Assembly (NCBI GenBank): GCA_003344405.1
Contig: NOWV01000214.1
Location: 56,564-120,563, forward strand
Origin: Trichoplax sp. H2
Lineage: Eukaryota > Placozoa > Uniplacotomia > Trichoplacea
Direction of reading: 5' to 3'
DNA: 64,000 nt
Position numbers and translations under genes: made by a program. This document shows positions 36,311 through 50,095 of this stretch, in pieces; the stretch's first letter is position 1; every line of letters begins with the position of its first letter. The notes under the pieces were generated by a model. The model did not search any database and had not been told where the DNA came from. It worked only from the letters and a program-made list of their open reading frames with translations.

Positions 36311-38140
36311 TTACTGGTTGCCTTCTTCTTGATCAAGTATTTCCTCAACGGAACTCATATCCTCAAATTGACTGAGATGAAATTTAGCAACCTATTTAGA
36401 GATATCAAATTACTTTTAGGATATGTGTTTCTACGTACAGCGATCGCTTGCCGATGAAAATTTTTACCTGGCTTAGCGTTATAGCTCTGATAGTTCTGTA
36501 GCCAAATATGATCTCGATGACTAGAAATACTGACATAATAATATTACACGAAAACTCGATGGGAACAATTGTAGTGTTAAAGTTAGCAACTAAGAATAGG
36601 TTTAGAGGTAATTGGATAACCAGTGTTAATAACCAAAATCCTGCTAATTCTGGAACCTAAACAAACGGATATATAGATATTTATTTTAAACTTTGATGAA
36701 ATCATGTCGGATATTAAAATTAACTTTACTAGTTAAAATTCGATTGAAATTTAGATTGTATAATATGATAATCTTGTGCCTATTTCAAGCATACCTTTTC
36801 TTGTAAATTGCCTAAATATCCTAAGTATAACCGAATACTTTCTACTATTCCAAGAAAGGCATAGGCAGCTACGGTTAAAAACTGGTATACGAAGCCAATG
36901 CTTGAAAACTGTGTACCATAAGGTGGTTTAAAGACGATGAATTAGACATTTTAAAAGAATTAATACGTTATATCAATTATTGGACTATTTAACTTTGATT
37001 TTATAGTGCTATTTAATATGCGTTGATGCTCATTGATATGATAGGTAGTAAATCTGATACCTTGCAGTTATTAATTTTTTTTCTCAATATGAAAGAGTAA
37101 CGCAATGAAACAGTTGAGAGAATTAATTCTGCTCAAATTGCATGTGTAATGGTAGAATATCGCCGTTATGGTAATTTTGAGGATATAGAGAGCATAAGAA
37201 TGATTGCAAAAATTGTTTGGAGAGTGACAGTATATATATATTTCTTTTAGATACTTAAGTATCCATCCTCATAGATTGACTGTAATAACTTGACAGTACA
37301 AGCCATAATTTTAGTTAATTTATTCTTACAGGCGAAGAGATAGCATCCTCCTTTTAACATGATTAATCACATTGATTCATGGTATCATCATTTACTACAC
37401 CTATGATAAAGATTAAGGATAGCAATTGTACATAATTGTGTGCTATATTTTTCATCGTTGTGATCGCACATATTAGTCCTTGTCTGAATTGCACTTGCTG
37501 TACACAAGAATATGCTTGTTTATGTTTAGTGATACATAGTAGCATCATTTTATTGCGCGCGTGATTAGCATTGCTAAAAATAATATATGATAATATGCTA
37601 TTTATTCATGATAGCGCTCATAGATACTAGCTTCTACCTTGATGGTACTTACTCTATAGGAGAACATGATTGCGCAGGTTAAGAACCAGAAGGGTGCATA
37701 GCAGGCATTAAAATATAACAACATCTGCAAGGGTAAACTGGATACAAGTTCATTGCCTGAAATAACAATAAATCGTGTTGTCTTCTTTTTCAACTGATAA
37801 ATGTATTCTATCGGATTCCTTATATCCAACAATCAACTTCACGTTTATGCAGATATGACAGAGAGCTTTTAATATGATACGTAGATCGTTATAGCAAGAA
37901 AAGACGATTACACGCATTATTAGCTATATTCAGTTCTACGCATTCATATCTATGATAACAAGGTAAAATATCCCTCTCTATCAAAAGTATTGATGATAAG
38001 AGAAGAAAGTACAGTCAATGGAGTAATTGAAACTTACCAACTTGTAGGGCGTAGTGTTTACGTATTTTGGGAATATTTTTGGTATCTGGAAAGACAGTAT
38101 TTGCTACAGAAACGAGAGCACTCCTAGCTCTCAGTGCCAT
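36311..38140 (-). CDS. TMEM17: Transmembrane protein 17, ciliary transition-zone component
   Basis: Five exons (38038-38140, 37653-37756, 36795-36908, 36468-36656, 36311-36391) encode 196 residues, against 198 in human. TMEM17 belongs to the MKS/tectonic complex that gates the base of the cilium. Four hydrophobic spans are visible: after VSSLPLQMLLYFN; in the QFLTVAAYAFLG segment; in VPELAGFWLLTLVIQLPLNL; and in IIMSVFLVIEIIFGY. The family hallmarks SIRLYLGYLGNLQEK and VPELAGF are conserved, as is the C-terminal KFHLSQFED segment before an acidic tail. All junction phases close. It lies next to tektin-1 (convergent) and TBCE (divergent), two other ciliary or tubulin genes. Confidence 0.94.
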
Positions 38141-39683
38141 AATGTTGATGTTATTGATGGATCGTGTATCCTGTCTATAGAATGCTGTCTACGTTGAAAC
38201 TGTGCAGTTATCCTTGATAATTTATTTTTGTTATCCGTCCGTCTACTGGCACTTACTCAATCCTTTCATGGTGACGCTTTCCTATCAACTATTATTACGG
38301 TTATAACTGAATTCACCACTTTGATCACGATTAGTAATATTATTGCTGGTTCAGTTTTACTAAATTGAATTAGAATCACTATTGAAGTTGGATTGGAATA
38401 GATTGGAGGAGAAGTCTACCGATCATAGTAGTACTGATACTCTTTCCATCATTAGTATTTCATACCGTACACTGTCTAAGCTGTCCCAGTGAGCATTTAC
38501 GTATAGTGAAACAGCGCGCCGCGCCGCAGTCTGAAGTTCTTCACTGGTTGCTAGGTAACAGTCAAGTCAAATCAGTCATAGTCTCATACATGACCGTAGG
38601 ATAACTCATGTGATAGGGTTACCTGGTTAAGTACCTAGTACAGTATAGATCATGACGTACCAGGAGGTGAGCATGCGTATTTGTATCTTTCCGGAAATTC
38701 CTGAGGTGAAATATTAGACGGCTTTAGACCGATATGATATGGGCGTGACGAGAGCTCTAGATCATAAGCAAATTCTGCAGTTTAGCTGTTATTAAATTAA
38801 TTAATTAATTTCTACCATAATGTAATGAAGTTCTCCAGAGATTTACTTTAATGTTGGTTCAAATTCTACTTGAGCAAATCCGTACAACCTTGAATAGTTA
38901 ATTACTGCCAATAACGGTAAACTATAGTATTAATTCAATTACTGCATACTGTTGCAGTTATCAGCCATGCGTCAGCAATGCACTCTTAAGATCTCCAACA
39001 GTATCTTATCAATATCTCCCTTTGATTCTACTGTACAGTATATTGGCCAAACGATAACTCATGCTCCGAATCGTGTAGATGCACCACGACGGATACATGC
39101 AGTAGCAGCTTCTCCTTATTAAAGACTGTACAGTGAGTGTATACTAGCAGTTCTCATACTCGGAGTTTATTTCTGAGCATATTATAATATAAAACTACGA
39201 TCTCTTCACTACAATCGTTCTTGTCATCTCTCACTGCGATCTCAGCTAATGTTTAGCCCTCTAAACCTAGCGAATACGCGTCCATTAATTAGCATGATAT
39301 TAAAACGAATGTTTTGAGCGCCATACCGGCCCAAGCAAACCACTTCATTGAAGGGGTATCCGTATGCCATAGTAGAAGGACGATAGTGTATTATACCGGA
39401 CTTGTGACTTCTACCGTACACCATCCAAACGGAAACGACACATTTTCCCTTCGTACGGACGGTACGGACACCTCAAGGTGCAACGTTGCAACTTGTTCGT
39501 TGAGTACTCGTATGACGTCAAGCATTTAGCTATTGGACTCCACGGGTACACAGGGTGATACTGTAGTCTAGTGTACTGTATAGTCTGTACGGCAGATTAG
39601 AGACGTAATAGTACGTAGTCGTTGCAGGCAGGCATGATTTGAAATCTTATTGATCGATGATTAATCGGCGGCTTGGATAAAAA
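38141..39683. promoter_or_regulatory. Head-to-head intergenic region, TMEM17 / TBCE
   Basis: A 1.5-kb segment between two outward-reading genes. It contains a small GC-rich GCGCGCCGCGCCGC patch near 38515, short CTGTAC motifs near 39031, 39125 and 39571, and an ATTAATTAATTAATT run near 38796. The opposite frames at 39242-39529 look like chance. Confidence 0.45.
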
Positions 39684-42600
39684 ATGGCTAGCGAGGATAA
39701 CAGTGCTCAGATTGGTCAAAGACTGGAATACGATGGCTATTATGCAGTGATTAAATTTATAGGCGAGATAGAGGCTAGTAAAGGTATGATTTGACTTCAA
39801 AAGGGCTAACGATATCGAGTAGAATTGAAGTAAAGTATAGTATAATATGCCCTGAAATGATCGTCTTTGATGACCGTTAATGTTGTAGTAAACAATTCAC
39901 ATGGACGAGATGGTTTGAGGTCTTGCTTTCTTGACATGATGTTCATCTATTTAGTGTTTAGTGTCGTAGTGGATGATGGTAAATGTTCAAATGCAATTTC
40001 TACAGCACTTTATCATTCCTATCAAGTAGTATTATTTTGGTTGATATGTTACTGCTGTAGGCATGATTATGTAAACAGAGTCCAATTACTCCAGTATCTT
40101 TATCTTGATGATTAAGTGAATGAATAATCCAATCCATCATCCTAAATCTTATTCTACACTATTCTCCACTATCCTAGATAGTGGGAGTGTACAGTAAAAC
40201 ATAATAACATTGTACCACTATAGAGCACAGTAGAGGTTATCATGACAAATAAGGATACCGTGATGGTTGAGAAGTCCTATAAACAGTATCAATATTATGG
40301 GATTCGTTGCAGACATTGTACAGTATATACTGTAGACACGTATAGACAGTATAAGTAAAACGAAGATCATAATAAATGAGTAATCAAACAGTATTAACTA
40401 TCTTTTTAGTTTTGAGTACCATGTACGAGTTTCTGCTAATGCATGTAGTGCAAGTATTGCTGACTTATTACTGCTAGTCAATAAGGCGTAATTAAAGCTC
40501 GATAGGGTAGCAATAAATATTTAAAATGAGTACTTTATTAGGTATTTGGTATGGTGTAGAATGGGATGATGCAGAAAGAGGAAAGCATAGCGGTAACCAC
40601 AAAGGTGTGCAGTATTTTCAGTGCAGGTAGGCCACCAAGATCGAATCCAACTGATAATGAATATATTATTACCATTTTGATGGACGTTTCATTTACTAAA
40701 TAGTCACTAAAACACTTTTGATATTATGCTTGTTTATTACGAATATTCTAGTATACCCAACAGTGGCTCATTTGTTAGGCCTAAACGAGTAAACTTAGGC
40801 TGTTCCTTTGTCACAGCATTAAAAGAACGCTATGGAACTGTTGAAGATACTAATAATGATTCAATGTATGTAACTGGAGCTAATAATCAGTTGACCAAAG
40901 TTGAAATCATAGGAGCTGACAAAATTGGAGAATTACAGAGGTAAGCCAATGCAAATACTACATAATAATGTAACATTATTCTTATTGACTGTACTACATT
41001 AGTATAGATTATAAAGTCGTTAACAGATTTATTAAATTCTATTTGATGTTGGTATCGGTCAACACTAACTATTGACTACTGTAGTCTTGTAGTAAGATGC
41101 ATGCACGATATTTACTGTATTTGTTAAAATAAATTCTCGCTGATATTTTTAAAAAAATTGATGCTAGTTTATTAGCATAAGCTAGCACCAATAGATTATC
41201 ACATCTTCGTTACGTTTATTGTCACTAATTGACTGTGCGATATATTGTTTTTATTCTATCTTCTATTCATATGTTTCATTTTACATTTAAAATTGGAAAA
41301 AACTGAATATGGTCTGTTTTGTTTAGCCAATTAGATAAACTAGATATTGTGGGTTTGCGTGAAATGATGATTAATTGTGCTGGTACTGATGGAGAGATTA
41401 CAAGCATTTCGCCAAGTAGGTTACATAAGAATACTAATAAGAGAATTTCAAATGATATTAAGTCTATATTGCGATAAAGTTGTAAGTACAGTAATATATA
41501 AGCTTAATTCTTTATTGTAGCTAGCTTTCACACGAGACTATCGCTGAATTGTACACTGCCTGACTATTGATACTTAATCGATGACAGGAAAACTTCGAAG
41601 AATCAAATACTATTATTTAGTTATGTTTTCCATTTTACAGATCTTATTAGTGTGGACATCTCCAGAAACCTATTTAATAGTTGGAAAGCTGTAGCTGATA
41701 TCACTGTTCAGTTGCGTAACCTAAAGACACTAAATGTTAGGTAATTGGATGAATGTATATACATGTGTATGTGCACTATTCATTACAAGACGAATATAGT
41801 GCTTATTATTACTGATGCCCGCTCTTAATCAAAAATAGCATTTAACAATCGTATTTGTGTTATAATTTCCGACAGTTCTAATCGGCTTAGTCTACCTATG
41901 GATCCAGAAAGTTTACGCAGTGCCTTTCAAAATTTGACACAACTTTTTATTAATGACTTAAATGTGGCTTGGGATTATGTAAATTACTAAATCTTTGTAT
42001 AATTATCATATAATTAATGTAGCCTATTGCTTGTATAATTCTGTTTTGAAATTAAATTTATCGTAGATTGATTCGGCGTCGGTAATGTGGCCAAATTTGA
42101 AAGAGTTGCATGTGTGCCAAAATAATATCACTGAGATTAGGTTAGTGCCTTCAATCAAGCTATTTCAATACCACTTAGGCTGTTTTCAGGTATACTCGTA
42201 TTGAGATTAATCTAGCAAGATTACTAATAGTAAAAATCTATTTTTATGTTGTTTAGTAACGTGTCCGTTCGTAATTTCTCTCGACTTGAGTTGCTTAATC
42301 TGGAGAAAAATCAAATATCAGAATGGAATGATATACTTAAATTGTCTGCTCTCCCAAGGTATGGTCATTTCGATCGTTTCCTTTAAAATATTATTTTTAC
42401 GGGTATTCATACTTACGATGTGGATTGAGATTGCAAAATTTTTGTTTTTTTAAAATAAACTTAATAGGCTTAAATCGCTAATTTTAAATGAAAATCGAAT
42501 ACGGAAGATTGATATGAAGCGTGATGGTTCGTTCTCTATTTATAATCAGCACTATGTTTAGGCTAACATCAACTAGTTGCATTTTGATGTGATTATAGAT

Positions 42601-44394
42601 CATATTGTTAATGTATGTCTTTCTATTAATCCATCTATGTTTTACGCCAGTTATCGTAAATTTCGTCAACATGTATAATTCATAGTAAAATTGAAATCTC
42701 ATGCAGAGGCTTTAACCATCTAGACATTTCTGCACAACTATTTTATAAGGATAACTTATAGAAAAGTAATTATTATAAGATGTTAAATATGCGTAGTTGT
42801 ATTATGTGATATACTTTCACAGTGCTATATCACACTGTCAAAATGATGTCCACTATTGTTTTTAGCGAGTTTAACGTCGCATTTAAAACTTCTAGAATTT
42901 ATGTTCTATCAAATATTATACTTTGAATGATGCAATTGTATATCTATATCACTATGAATCGTCTTGAATTATTAGAAAATGACGAAGAGTTTTTCTCGAA
43001 CCTGACGTCTTTATCTTTATATCGAAACTTAATTGATGAGGTCAGATACAAGATGCATTTTAATCTGACAATTGCAGCGATTTGTAATGTGAATCATTAA
43101 TGTATGTCACAATTTAACAGTGGGATCCAGTCAACAGTCTGAATGAATTACCTGGACTGACTGAATTGAGGTTTAAATTCAATCCAGTTATAGAGCGTAA
43201 GTAATGAATTTCTTGTATTTTGATAAGTCTATTTAAGCTAGCTTCCTAAACGAGTTTCTTGAATAAAAATTTTTGTGAATGTTGAATTTAGAAATTTCTG
43301 ACCCTCGTCAAAGCTTAATTGCTAGATTAAAGAGCATTAAGGCCGTGAATGGTAGCAGTATTTCAAGTAAAGAGCGGATGGATGCTGAAATGACATACAT
43401 GAAAGACCATGCACCCGAGTTCTACCAATCTGGTGGGCATCAAGAAGTAGAAGAAATTAACTGTACAGCGGAATTTTTGATGCGGCATCCAAGATTTTTG
43501 GAACTTGTCAAAGGTACTAATTTATACGTCTACGTTATGTTATCCGGAAAACTGAATTATTAGTCGTTGACAAAGGATATATGCATCGTAACTTTGATAT
43601 TGGCGATCGTTCTTAGCATTTCCTCTGTTTATATTTAGAATACGGACCTCCTACTGATCCTAAGTTTATGATCATTAATAAATCCTTGAAAGATAGGCTT
43701 ATTCGTGCGTTGCCTACGACTACTTTGATGTTAAATATTGTAATTTGGTTAATTGATCTTACAGTTGTTTCAATACTCCAATGTTAAATTTTCATTATCC
43801 AGGAGTAAACATTGTGTGTCCTGGCCGATCAGAGATCAAACCAGTAGTCAAAAAATTACCAGGTATATGCAATGATACCGTATCTATAATAGTTTATCAT
43901 AGTTTAGTATACTTGCTGTACATATATTGGAAAAAAGTGAATATGATTTACTGAATGAAGACATCATGTAGGTTAATTTGATGATTTCTGTTACATATAT
44001 TTCTTTTTGTATTAAAATTGTAGGATCAATTACTGTATTGAAGCTTAAAAGCTTGTTCCGTAGGCTGTTTAATGCTGATATCACAACTATGAAACTAACT
44101 TATTGTGATCGTCCGGTTAGTAAAATATAGTCTGATGAGTTATGGTACATATAATGTTATTATACATAATGTATTGTATACCGTATTTCAAATAATGTTG
44201 TAATAATAGTGATTAATGCCCATAAGCTATAAAACTAACCAGAGAACTGGTTAGCAAATCTTTTGTTTTCTTAATTTTTTCAATTTGATATTAAATGATA
44301 GGATTGTCCTGAAATTAGAATGAGCGATAATTTACGAGAAATGTCGTTTTACTCCATTGAAAATGATAATACAATATATGTTCGCTGGAAGTGA
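39684..44394 (+). CDS. TBCE: Tubulin-specific chaperone E
   Basis: Sixteen exons: 39684-39783, 40542-40626, 40764-40940, 41327-41415, 41641-41740, 41876-41978, 42067-42140, 42257-42358, 42468-42526, 42976-43040, 43121-43196, 43292-43513, 43639-43704, 43803-43862, 44024-44115 and 44302-44394. They encode 520 residues (human 527), and every phase closes. TBCE binds alpha-tubulin and, with TBCC and TBCD, assembles the tubulin heterodimer. An N-terminal CAP-Gly domain ([18 protein letters not shown], then [12 protein letters not shown]) is followed by leucine-rich repeats ([30 protein letters not shown]) and a C-terminal ubiquitin-like domain ending [13 protein letters not shown]. The CAP-Gly loop is GKHSG rather than GKNDG; human TBCE is also variant here. 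The least certain joins are exons 9-10 and the unusual GTGCGT donor after exon 13. Confidence 0.95.
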
Positions 44395-45223
44395 TCAAAT
44401 TACAAGGGTATCAACGCTATTACCGAAATTTGATTGTTAAACTTTTGAACATGTTCTGCGTGCCATTTACTGACATTTTAACTGTTAGTATGAAGTGTAA
44501 AAAAGTAGCATTCTTTTACTTATTCGTACGTACCAATTTTAATGTACCGTTAGAAAAATCTAGTATACATATGTATTCTTAGCGATGAATCATATAAATG
44601 GTATAAAAATATCTTGTTACTAGGAAATAATAAATCAAAATGCAATGCCTCTAAAATTCATACCTGGTGCGTGCTACTGAATGTATTTGATTTCGCTGCA
44701 GAAGTAGTAATGAGAAGCAATGTTGGACATGTTATAATTCACTCACTCAGCATTTAAAATAAAACATTTTCGAAGATTATTAACAACATTGAAATAGCAC
44801 TATAATCATATTTACGTATAACAAGCTGGAGCGATATCTCATTGTAGTCCAAATTACATTCAATTCTTTATTATAAAGATCAGTTATTTACAAGTTTTCC
44901 TATAACCAGTTCGCGGTGATAAGAGTCGATTACATATAAAATTTAAATATCCAAAGATATCTGAAATATTTTCTATAGAATGTATCCTAAGAATATATTT
45001 TTTAGTTTACTTCGTTTTGTGACTATTACGTTTGATAGAATTCATCGAGTTCTGACAAGCGTCAACTGCTTTAATTTGAATTATACAAGAGCTATACATT
45101 TTGTCGAGCAATTGTACAATATTTACAAACATCACAGTGATAAAGTTAGGGACAAGGCCATTCTGTAAGAGACAAAAATGAAACAACAATGATGATAGCA
45201 TGTAACAATCAGGCATTCAGTAA
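44395..45223. other. Convergent intergenic region between TBCE and SFSWAP
   Basis: AT-rich. Open frames at 44391-44582 and 44980-45168 are short, unassigned and probably chance. It contains the 3-prime ends of both genes. Confidence 0.4.
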
Positions 45224-48200
45224 CTACCGACGACTTAATGTTGCTTTCAGTGTTGCCAATAAATCCTGAAAATAAACACGAAGTAAAGTAAGATATCCAA
45301 AAAGAAACTCTATTATAAGGATATCAAAAGGTTACCTCGGCAACTTGAATGCTTTCCATAGGTGGAGCACCGGGCAATTTCTCTATTTTTGTACGTGAGT
45401 GATCGTTCTCTACACCTTCATTACTGCTTACAAAAAGAATACGTTTTAATACAGTTTAACTAGTCCAAGCAATAATGCAAAACTACCAAAAGAGAAGGCG
45501 GAATTGGTTCAATATAAGTTGTGCGCTTTTGCCTAAGGCATCACTGTAAGAGAGTACTATCAATTATATTATTGCGTACCTATTCTCCGTATTTTTGTTT
45601 AGCTCTACTTTAGAGTCCGTTGTGTGGGTAGAGAGTGGTTCTGTAGAAATCTTACGCTTAGCGCGTTTGTATTCATCATCACTATCAGATGAGGAATATC
45701 GGGGCTTTTTCCTGTTTTCTGTTTTACCATCAGATGAAGGTGATTTGGAATGATTCTTTTTTCTAATACATCGGTAAAAGATTCCCAATCACGCTACATT
45801 AATTGACTACAGTACAGTATAGCCTAAAAATCAAGATACTCACCGCTTTTTTTTGCGATGGTGGGAATGATGACGATGATGGCTATGATGACTGCTACGA
45901 TGACTACGGTGATGACGTCCATGTTTATGGCGCTCCCTTCTTGAAGGTGAGCGGCTGGTTAAGTTTATTAATGTTAGTCAATAAAATAATATTAATTTAA
46001 ACGCACTGTAACAGATAATGTGCTTAAAACCTTAAATCTTTGTGATTATGCTTGCGATCATTTATTCTTTCTGGGCTATCACTAATTTCTGGTGTAGGCG
46101 ATTTTTGTACTGTTACAATGTTTCTGTAACGAGTAAATGTAGAAAACTTTAACGAAAAGGCTTGAGCGTTAATTCATTGTAATAGGTATTACAGGTGCTA
46201 TTGTAAGCTTTACTCCAAGCTAAATATTAGCCCAATTGAAGGTTATATAACATTATGAATTAGAAATATTTACGATAGAAATGATTGGTCTTCACTCGGC
46301 TTAGTTAGATTATGAGAATTTGTTACTGCATCTGAGGTAGCAACATTTCCAGTTTCGTCTACAGCTTCGGTATCAATTTTTTGCTTTTGTCTATCTTTAT
46401 TTCTTAGGAGAGAAACAAATAGAGCGGCCCTTTTTCTTCGTTCCTTTTGTAGTTGCTTCGATGAGTCATTGCTATCATCTATTAATAACATAGACATAAT
46501 ATACAAAATCGTTTAGAATAGAAAAATATCGCGAATTACAGTTAAAACCTTATAATTTACCTGTAGTATCAGGCTTAACGTTGTCAGTCGTATGCATGCC
46601 TGTAGTTGGTGACTCATCAGCTGCTACTCCTAATGGCTTTGATTTTGACCCTTCAGCTACCGTTGAAGAGATTTTATTGCCGTCGCTTTGTACTGCTTCA
46701 GTATCGAGCATATTTTCTTGGTCTGAATCAGGTAAGAGACTTTTCGTATCTTTAGATTTGATGGTAAAACTGACAGGTTCCGTATATGGTACTAGCGGTG
46801 CGGATGAATTCTTTTCATTTAGTTCTGAAATAATTAGAGAGTACTGCTATAGGATTTGAATACAACATAAGCTATTTAATGTCTTTTAAAACATGGGCTT
46901 ACCTCTGGTATCAGCCGTGCTATTAGCTTTAATTTTAGCCGCCGCTGCAACATTCGCTGCTTCAGCTATTTGTTGGAGACACAGCTTCTTCTTATATAGG
47001 TAATAACGGTAGTGGACGTTCCAAGGCAACAAAAAATTAAATCTAGGATCTGACTTTGCCCTCACTACCAGTTCGAATTTATCTCCATTGCGGGCAACAT
47101 ATTGGGCCATTTTATCGATCACACCTTGTATATCCGGTGGTGGAGGAACAATTCCTTGCATTGCTTCTACTACGCTTGAAACGCTAAGTGTATATATCAC
47201 ATTACCCATATTAAATATTTTCAAGTCGTCGCTTCACGCTATTTAATAATTGATAATTTTAAATCAATAATATTCAGTTAAGTTATTATACTTGTTAGAT
47301 TCGTATTGAGCAACTGGAACTTTTGCTTTATTGCCGAATGTTGCTGACTGTGATTCTGATCCGGAAGTCGATTGAGTTTTATTACCTGGTAATTTTATAA
47401 GTTGGTTAGCTAGAAGTAACAGCTATAACCAGCAATGCCAGTTCGATATCTAAATTTTTAAACTATATCATCATACTTAAGTAGTTGAGATTTTGGGAGG
47501 CTGGTATTGCTGTGCTAGCATTACTAGACCAAGGCGTAGGCTTTTGTGAACGATCACCAATGACCTCTTCCTTACTGTTTTCCTGTCTACCAGTATTATC
47601 ATCGAAGTTTTTTACTTCATTTTTGTCTTCTAGTTCTACCTTTTGAGGGCGTAATGCAGGATGTAATTCGTAATCACTATCGCCATCAGAGCTTCCCTTG
47701 TCGCATTCTTGGCTAAAAGATATATTTTTAGGTTAAACAATATATTGTAGTCAACAGTGGATGTTACTTTGATGCTATAAATTCAGTATATGATTAATGA
47801 TAATGCACATACTCTTGTTGATCTTCTGATTTATTATTAGCATCTTTAACGTTCGATTCTGGCGGCCTATACTCGTAACTTCCGGCTTTAATCATTTTTA
47901 ATACATGTTTATAGTAATCATTCAGCGGTTTATCGAAATATAGGAATTCAAATTGAGGATTATTTGCTTGTTTAGCTTTGAGAACAATTTCTAGCTGTAA
48001 GCCGTTCTGGCTAACAAATAATGCCGTTCGTGCGATAATTGTATGCATCTTCGCAGTCTTTGGCTGAATTGTATAAATACGAATGAAATAAGCATTTTAC
48101 TAGTTAATAAAAATTAGGAAAAAAATTAAAATAAACTGGTAGTTGATAATACGAGCGTATGGCGTAACAGAAGGAAGATTAAATCTATTATCAACCGTTT

Positions 48201-50095
48201 CCATATTAGGTGGCACTTCCAATTCAGGCGGTGCAATAAAATCTTCATAAGCATCCTCACGATTCTCGTTTGTATTTGATTTATCTTCACAAAAATAGAA
48301 AGAGTTTATCATTTGATATAATAATAAAATTTAATCATTACGAATCTTAGTTTAATTTACAATGCAATCATATTGGTATCCATTTCTTATACCTAAATTA
48401 CTGTGGCCATCAACTTTATCTACGCCAGTTGATTCGCCAGTATAATTATAACTGTACAATTGGTTGCCTTTCTTAGCTTGTGCTTGCCTCTTTACTTCCT
48501 CTTCTATAGAATTGTCGGAAATATACAGTATATATAAGACAGCTCATTCAAAAGTTATAAAGGTGATAACGTTGTTTAGTAAGATTAGCTACATGATCTT
48601 GGAATCCCAAGCTCATACGTCAGAATGTACGCGTTATAGCAAGAAAATTGAGTTATGGATGAGACCTAGTGCAAGGAGAGTAACGAAAGAGTGAAGGGTA
48701 ATGACAAAAACAAACCTAATAACTCTTCCTGCTCGTAATTTAAATCTCGATATCTTTCTTCTTGGCATAGCTCTTCTTCGGCAATTAGCTGAGGACTCAA
48801 TGGTTCCGGGATGGATTTATCATTAATGCAGTCTAGATCGTAGAGATGACCACGTCCATCGTACCTAATTTATTATGAAGTTAATAAAAGTTAGATTTTA
48901 TAACCGATAGTTGTAAGATGATATTTGATAGGACAATGAAGTATCTCTTGCATGATATTATAGAGCATTTAATGATTTGTTAATTTAAGGCAAACATGAA
49001 CTCTTTTAACATTTATTATTAATTTGCTACTTTACCAAAGTATATCATCGCTTTATCGCTAGTTCAAAGATATTCTTTGATTGCTTATGAAGATTTTATA
49101 AAGAAAAATCAAACACACTTGAGTTATATTTAAAACGTTGAATCCAACCAAAGGTTGATCGATACCCCTTAAATAGTGATAATCTCCGATAGAATAGAGT
49201 AAGAATAATAATGTCAAAGTTGAAAGGTTCTAGCTTAGGTCAAGTTTTATAATTTGTTGCAACTGATGTCGTTAACACATATGTACAGCACGCGTCCACT
49301 TATTGTATCTGCTTGATTTATGTCTACGTATAGCTATTGTAGCTAAATTGAAAGATTACATTGCCTGTAAATTACTTCCATTTATTCTACTGAACGTCAT
49401 TATCAAGCTTATCCACTAGCAATCGGCCATCAAGTAGTGCATTCATTAATACTAGAAATTCTTCATATGTAGTCGCTCCTAATGTTACTCCTAAGGGCAA
49501 AGCACCCATTGAATAATCTAATTTATCACCAGGCATCCTGATTGGCAATATCTGCCGTCTTCCAGTCACTGTTCCATTTAGTATACCTCTCCAGCATTCG
49601 TGTGGAAATGGCATTACGAGAGAATGGAAATAGCAATAGTATTTTATAATCCTGTTAAACTATAAGCTAATATAAGGAATCTACGTATGTCTATGTCAAT
49701 ATACTCTATTCAGCAGTCAAGTTGTATCGTGGCCTTATGATACGAGCAGTACAAGAAAGTGATATCTTGTCAAGGTTCGCCTTAACCACTTTAAGAAAAT
49801 AAGTTAAGTGAACGATTAACTATCAATTTATCAGAGGATGTCGGTAGAATTTGCCCCATTATAAATAAGCAACAGACCTGTCAATCATGAGTGAATCATT
49901 TCCCATCCAAGGTATTAATAAACCTCCTTCATTAATCATTTGAGCTTTTTCATCATCCCTGTACAATTTACACGAATAACCGAAAACTAATAAATCGTCC
50001 AAATTATCTTCCAAATTTCTGTCATTTTTTTTGCCACGTCCTGTTGCTTGATACTTCATCTCGCTACCTCTTCCACTATGCCTTTCGTGACTCAT
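45224..50095 (-). CDS. SFSWAP: SFSWAP (suppressor-of-white-apricot) splicing regulator
   Basis: Fifteen exons: 49878-50095, 48716-48864, 48393-48503, 48169-48284, 47813-48063, 47477-47712, 47292-47385, 46903-47183, 46561-46824, 46274-46478, 46031-46123, 45844-45954, 45580-45762, 45336-45423 and 45224-45265. They encode about 813 residues (human 951). The N-terminal [18 protein letters not shown] and LIPWMGND region, then [12 protein letters not shown], is diagnostic. SURP1 is about 203-250 ([13 protein letters not shown] to [11 protein letters not shown]). SURP2 is about 411-460 ([17 protein letters not shown] to [12 protein letters not shown]). The C-terminus has a basic [10 protein letters not shown] segment, an Arg/Ser/His-rich tract (about 674-709) and a phospho-type [15 protein letters not shown] segment. 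The exon-4 donor is ambiguous: an alternative at 48196 drops nine residues. Intron 1 is long and holds an ORF; the fly orthologue autoregulates by retaining early introns. Confidence 0.93.
49387..49614 (-). CDS. Unassigned 75-codon ORF within SFSWAP intron 1
   Basis: An ATG-to-stop frame on the same strand as SFSWAP, inside its first intron (48865-49877). Composition is protein-like ([18 protein letters not shown], then [20 protein letters not shown]), with no membrane helix. No AG acceptor immediately precedes it, so it does not look like a cassette exon. I do not recognise the family. It could be a nested single-exon gene, a retrocopy fragment, or a frame used only when intron 1 is retained. 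Confidence 0.4.
   Translation of the reverse strand: MPFPHECWRGILNGTVTGRRQILPIRMPGDKLDYSMGALPLGVTLGATTYEEFLVLMNALLDGRLLVDKLDNDVQ

Noticed and set aside
39242-39529. Overlapping opposite ORFs of 60-71 codons before TBCE
   Set aside because: Complementary shadows of each other, with no splice sites or recognisable family; treated as part of the divergent promoter region.
46581-46859. 92-codon plus-strand ORF
   Set aside because: It is the antisense shadow of SFSWAP exon 9 (46561-46824).
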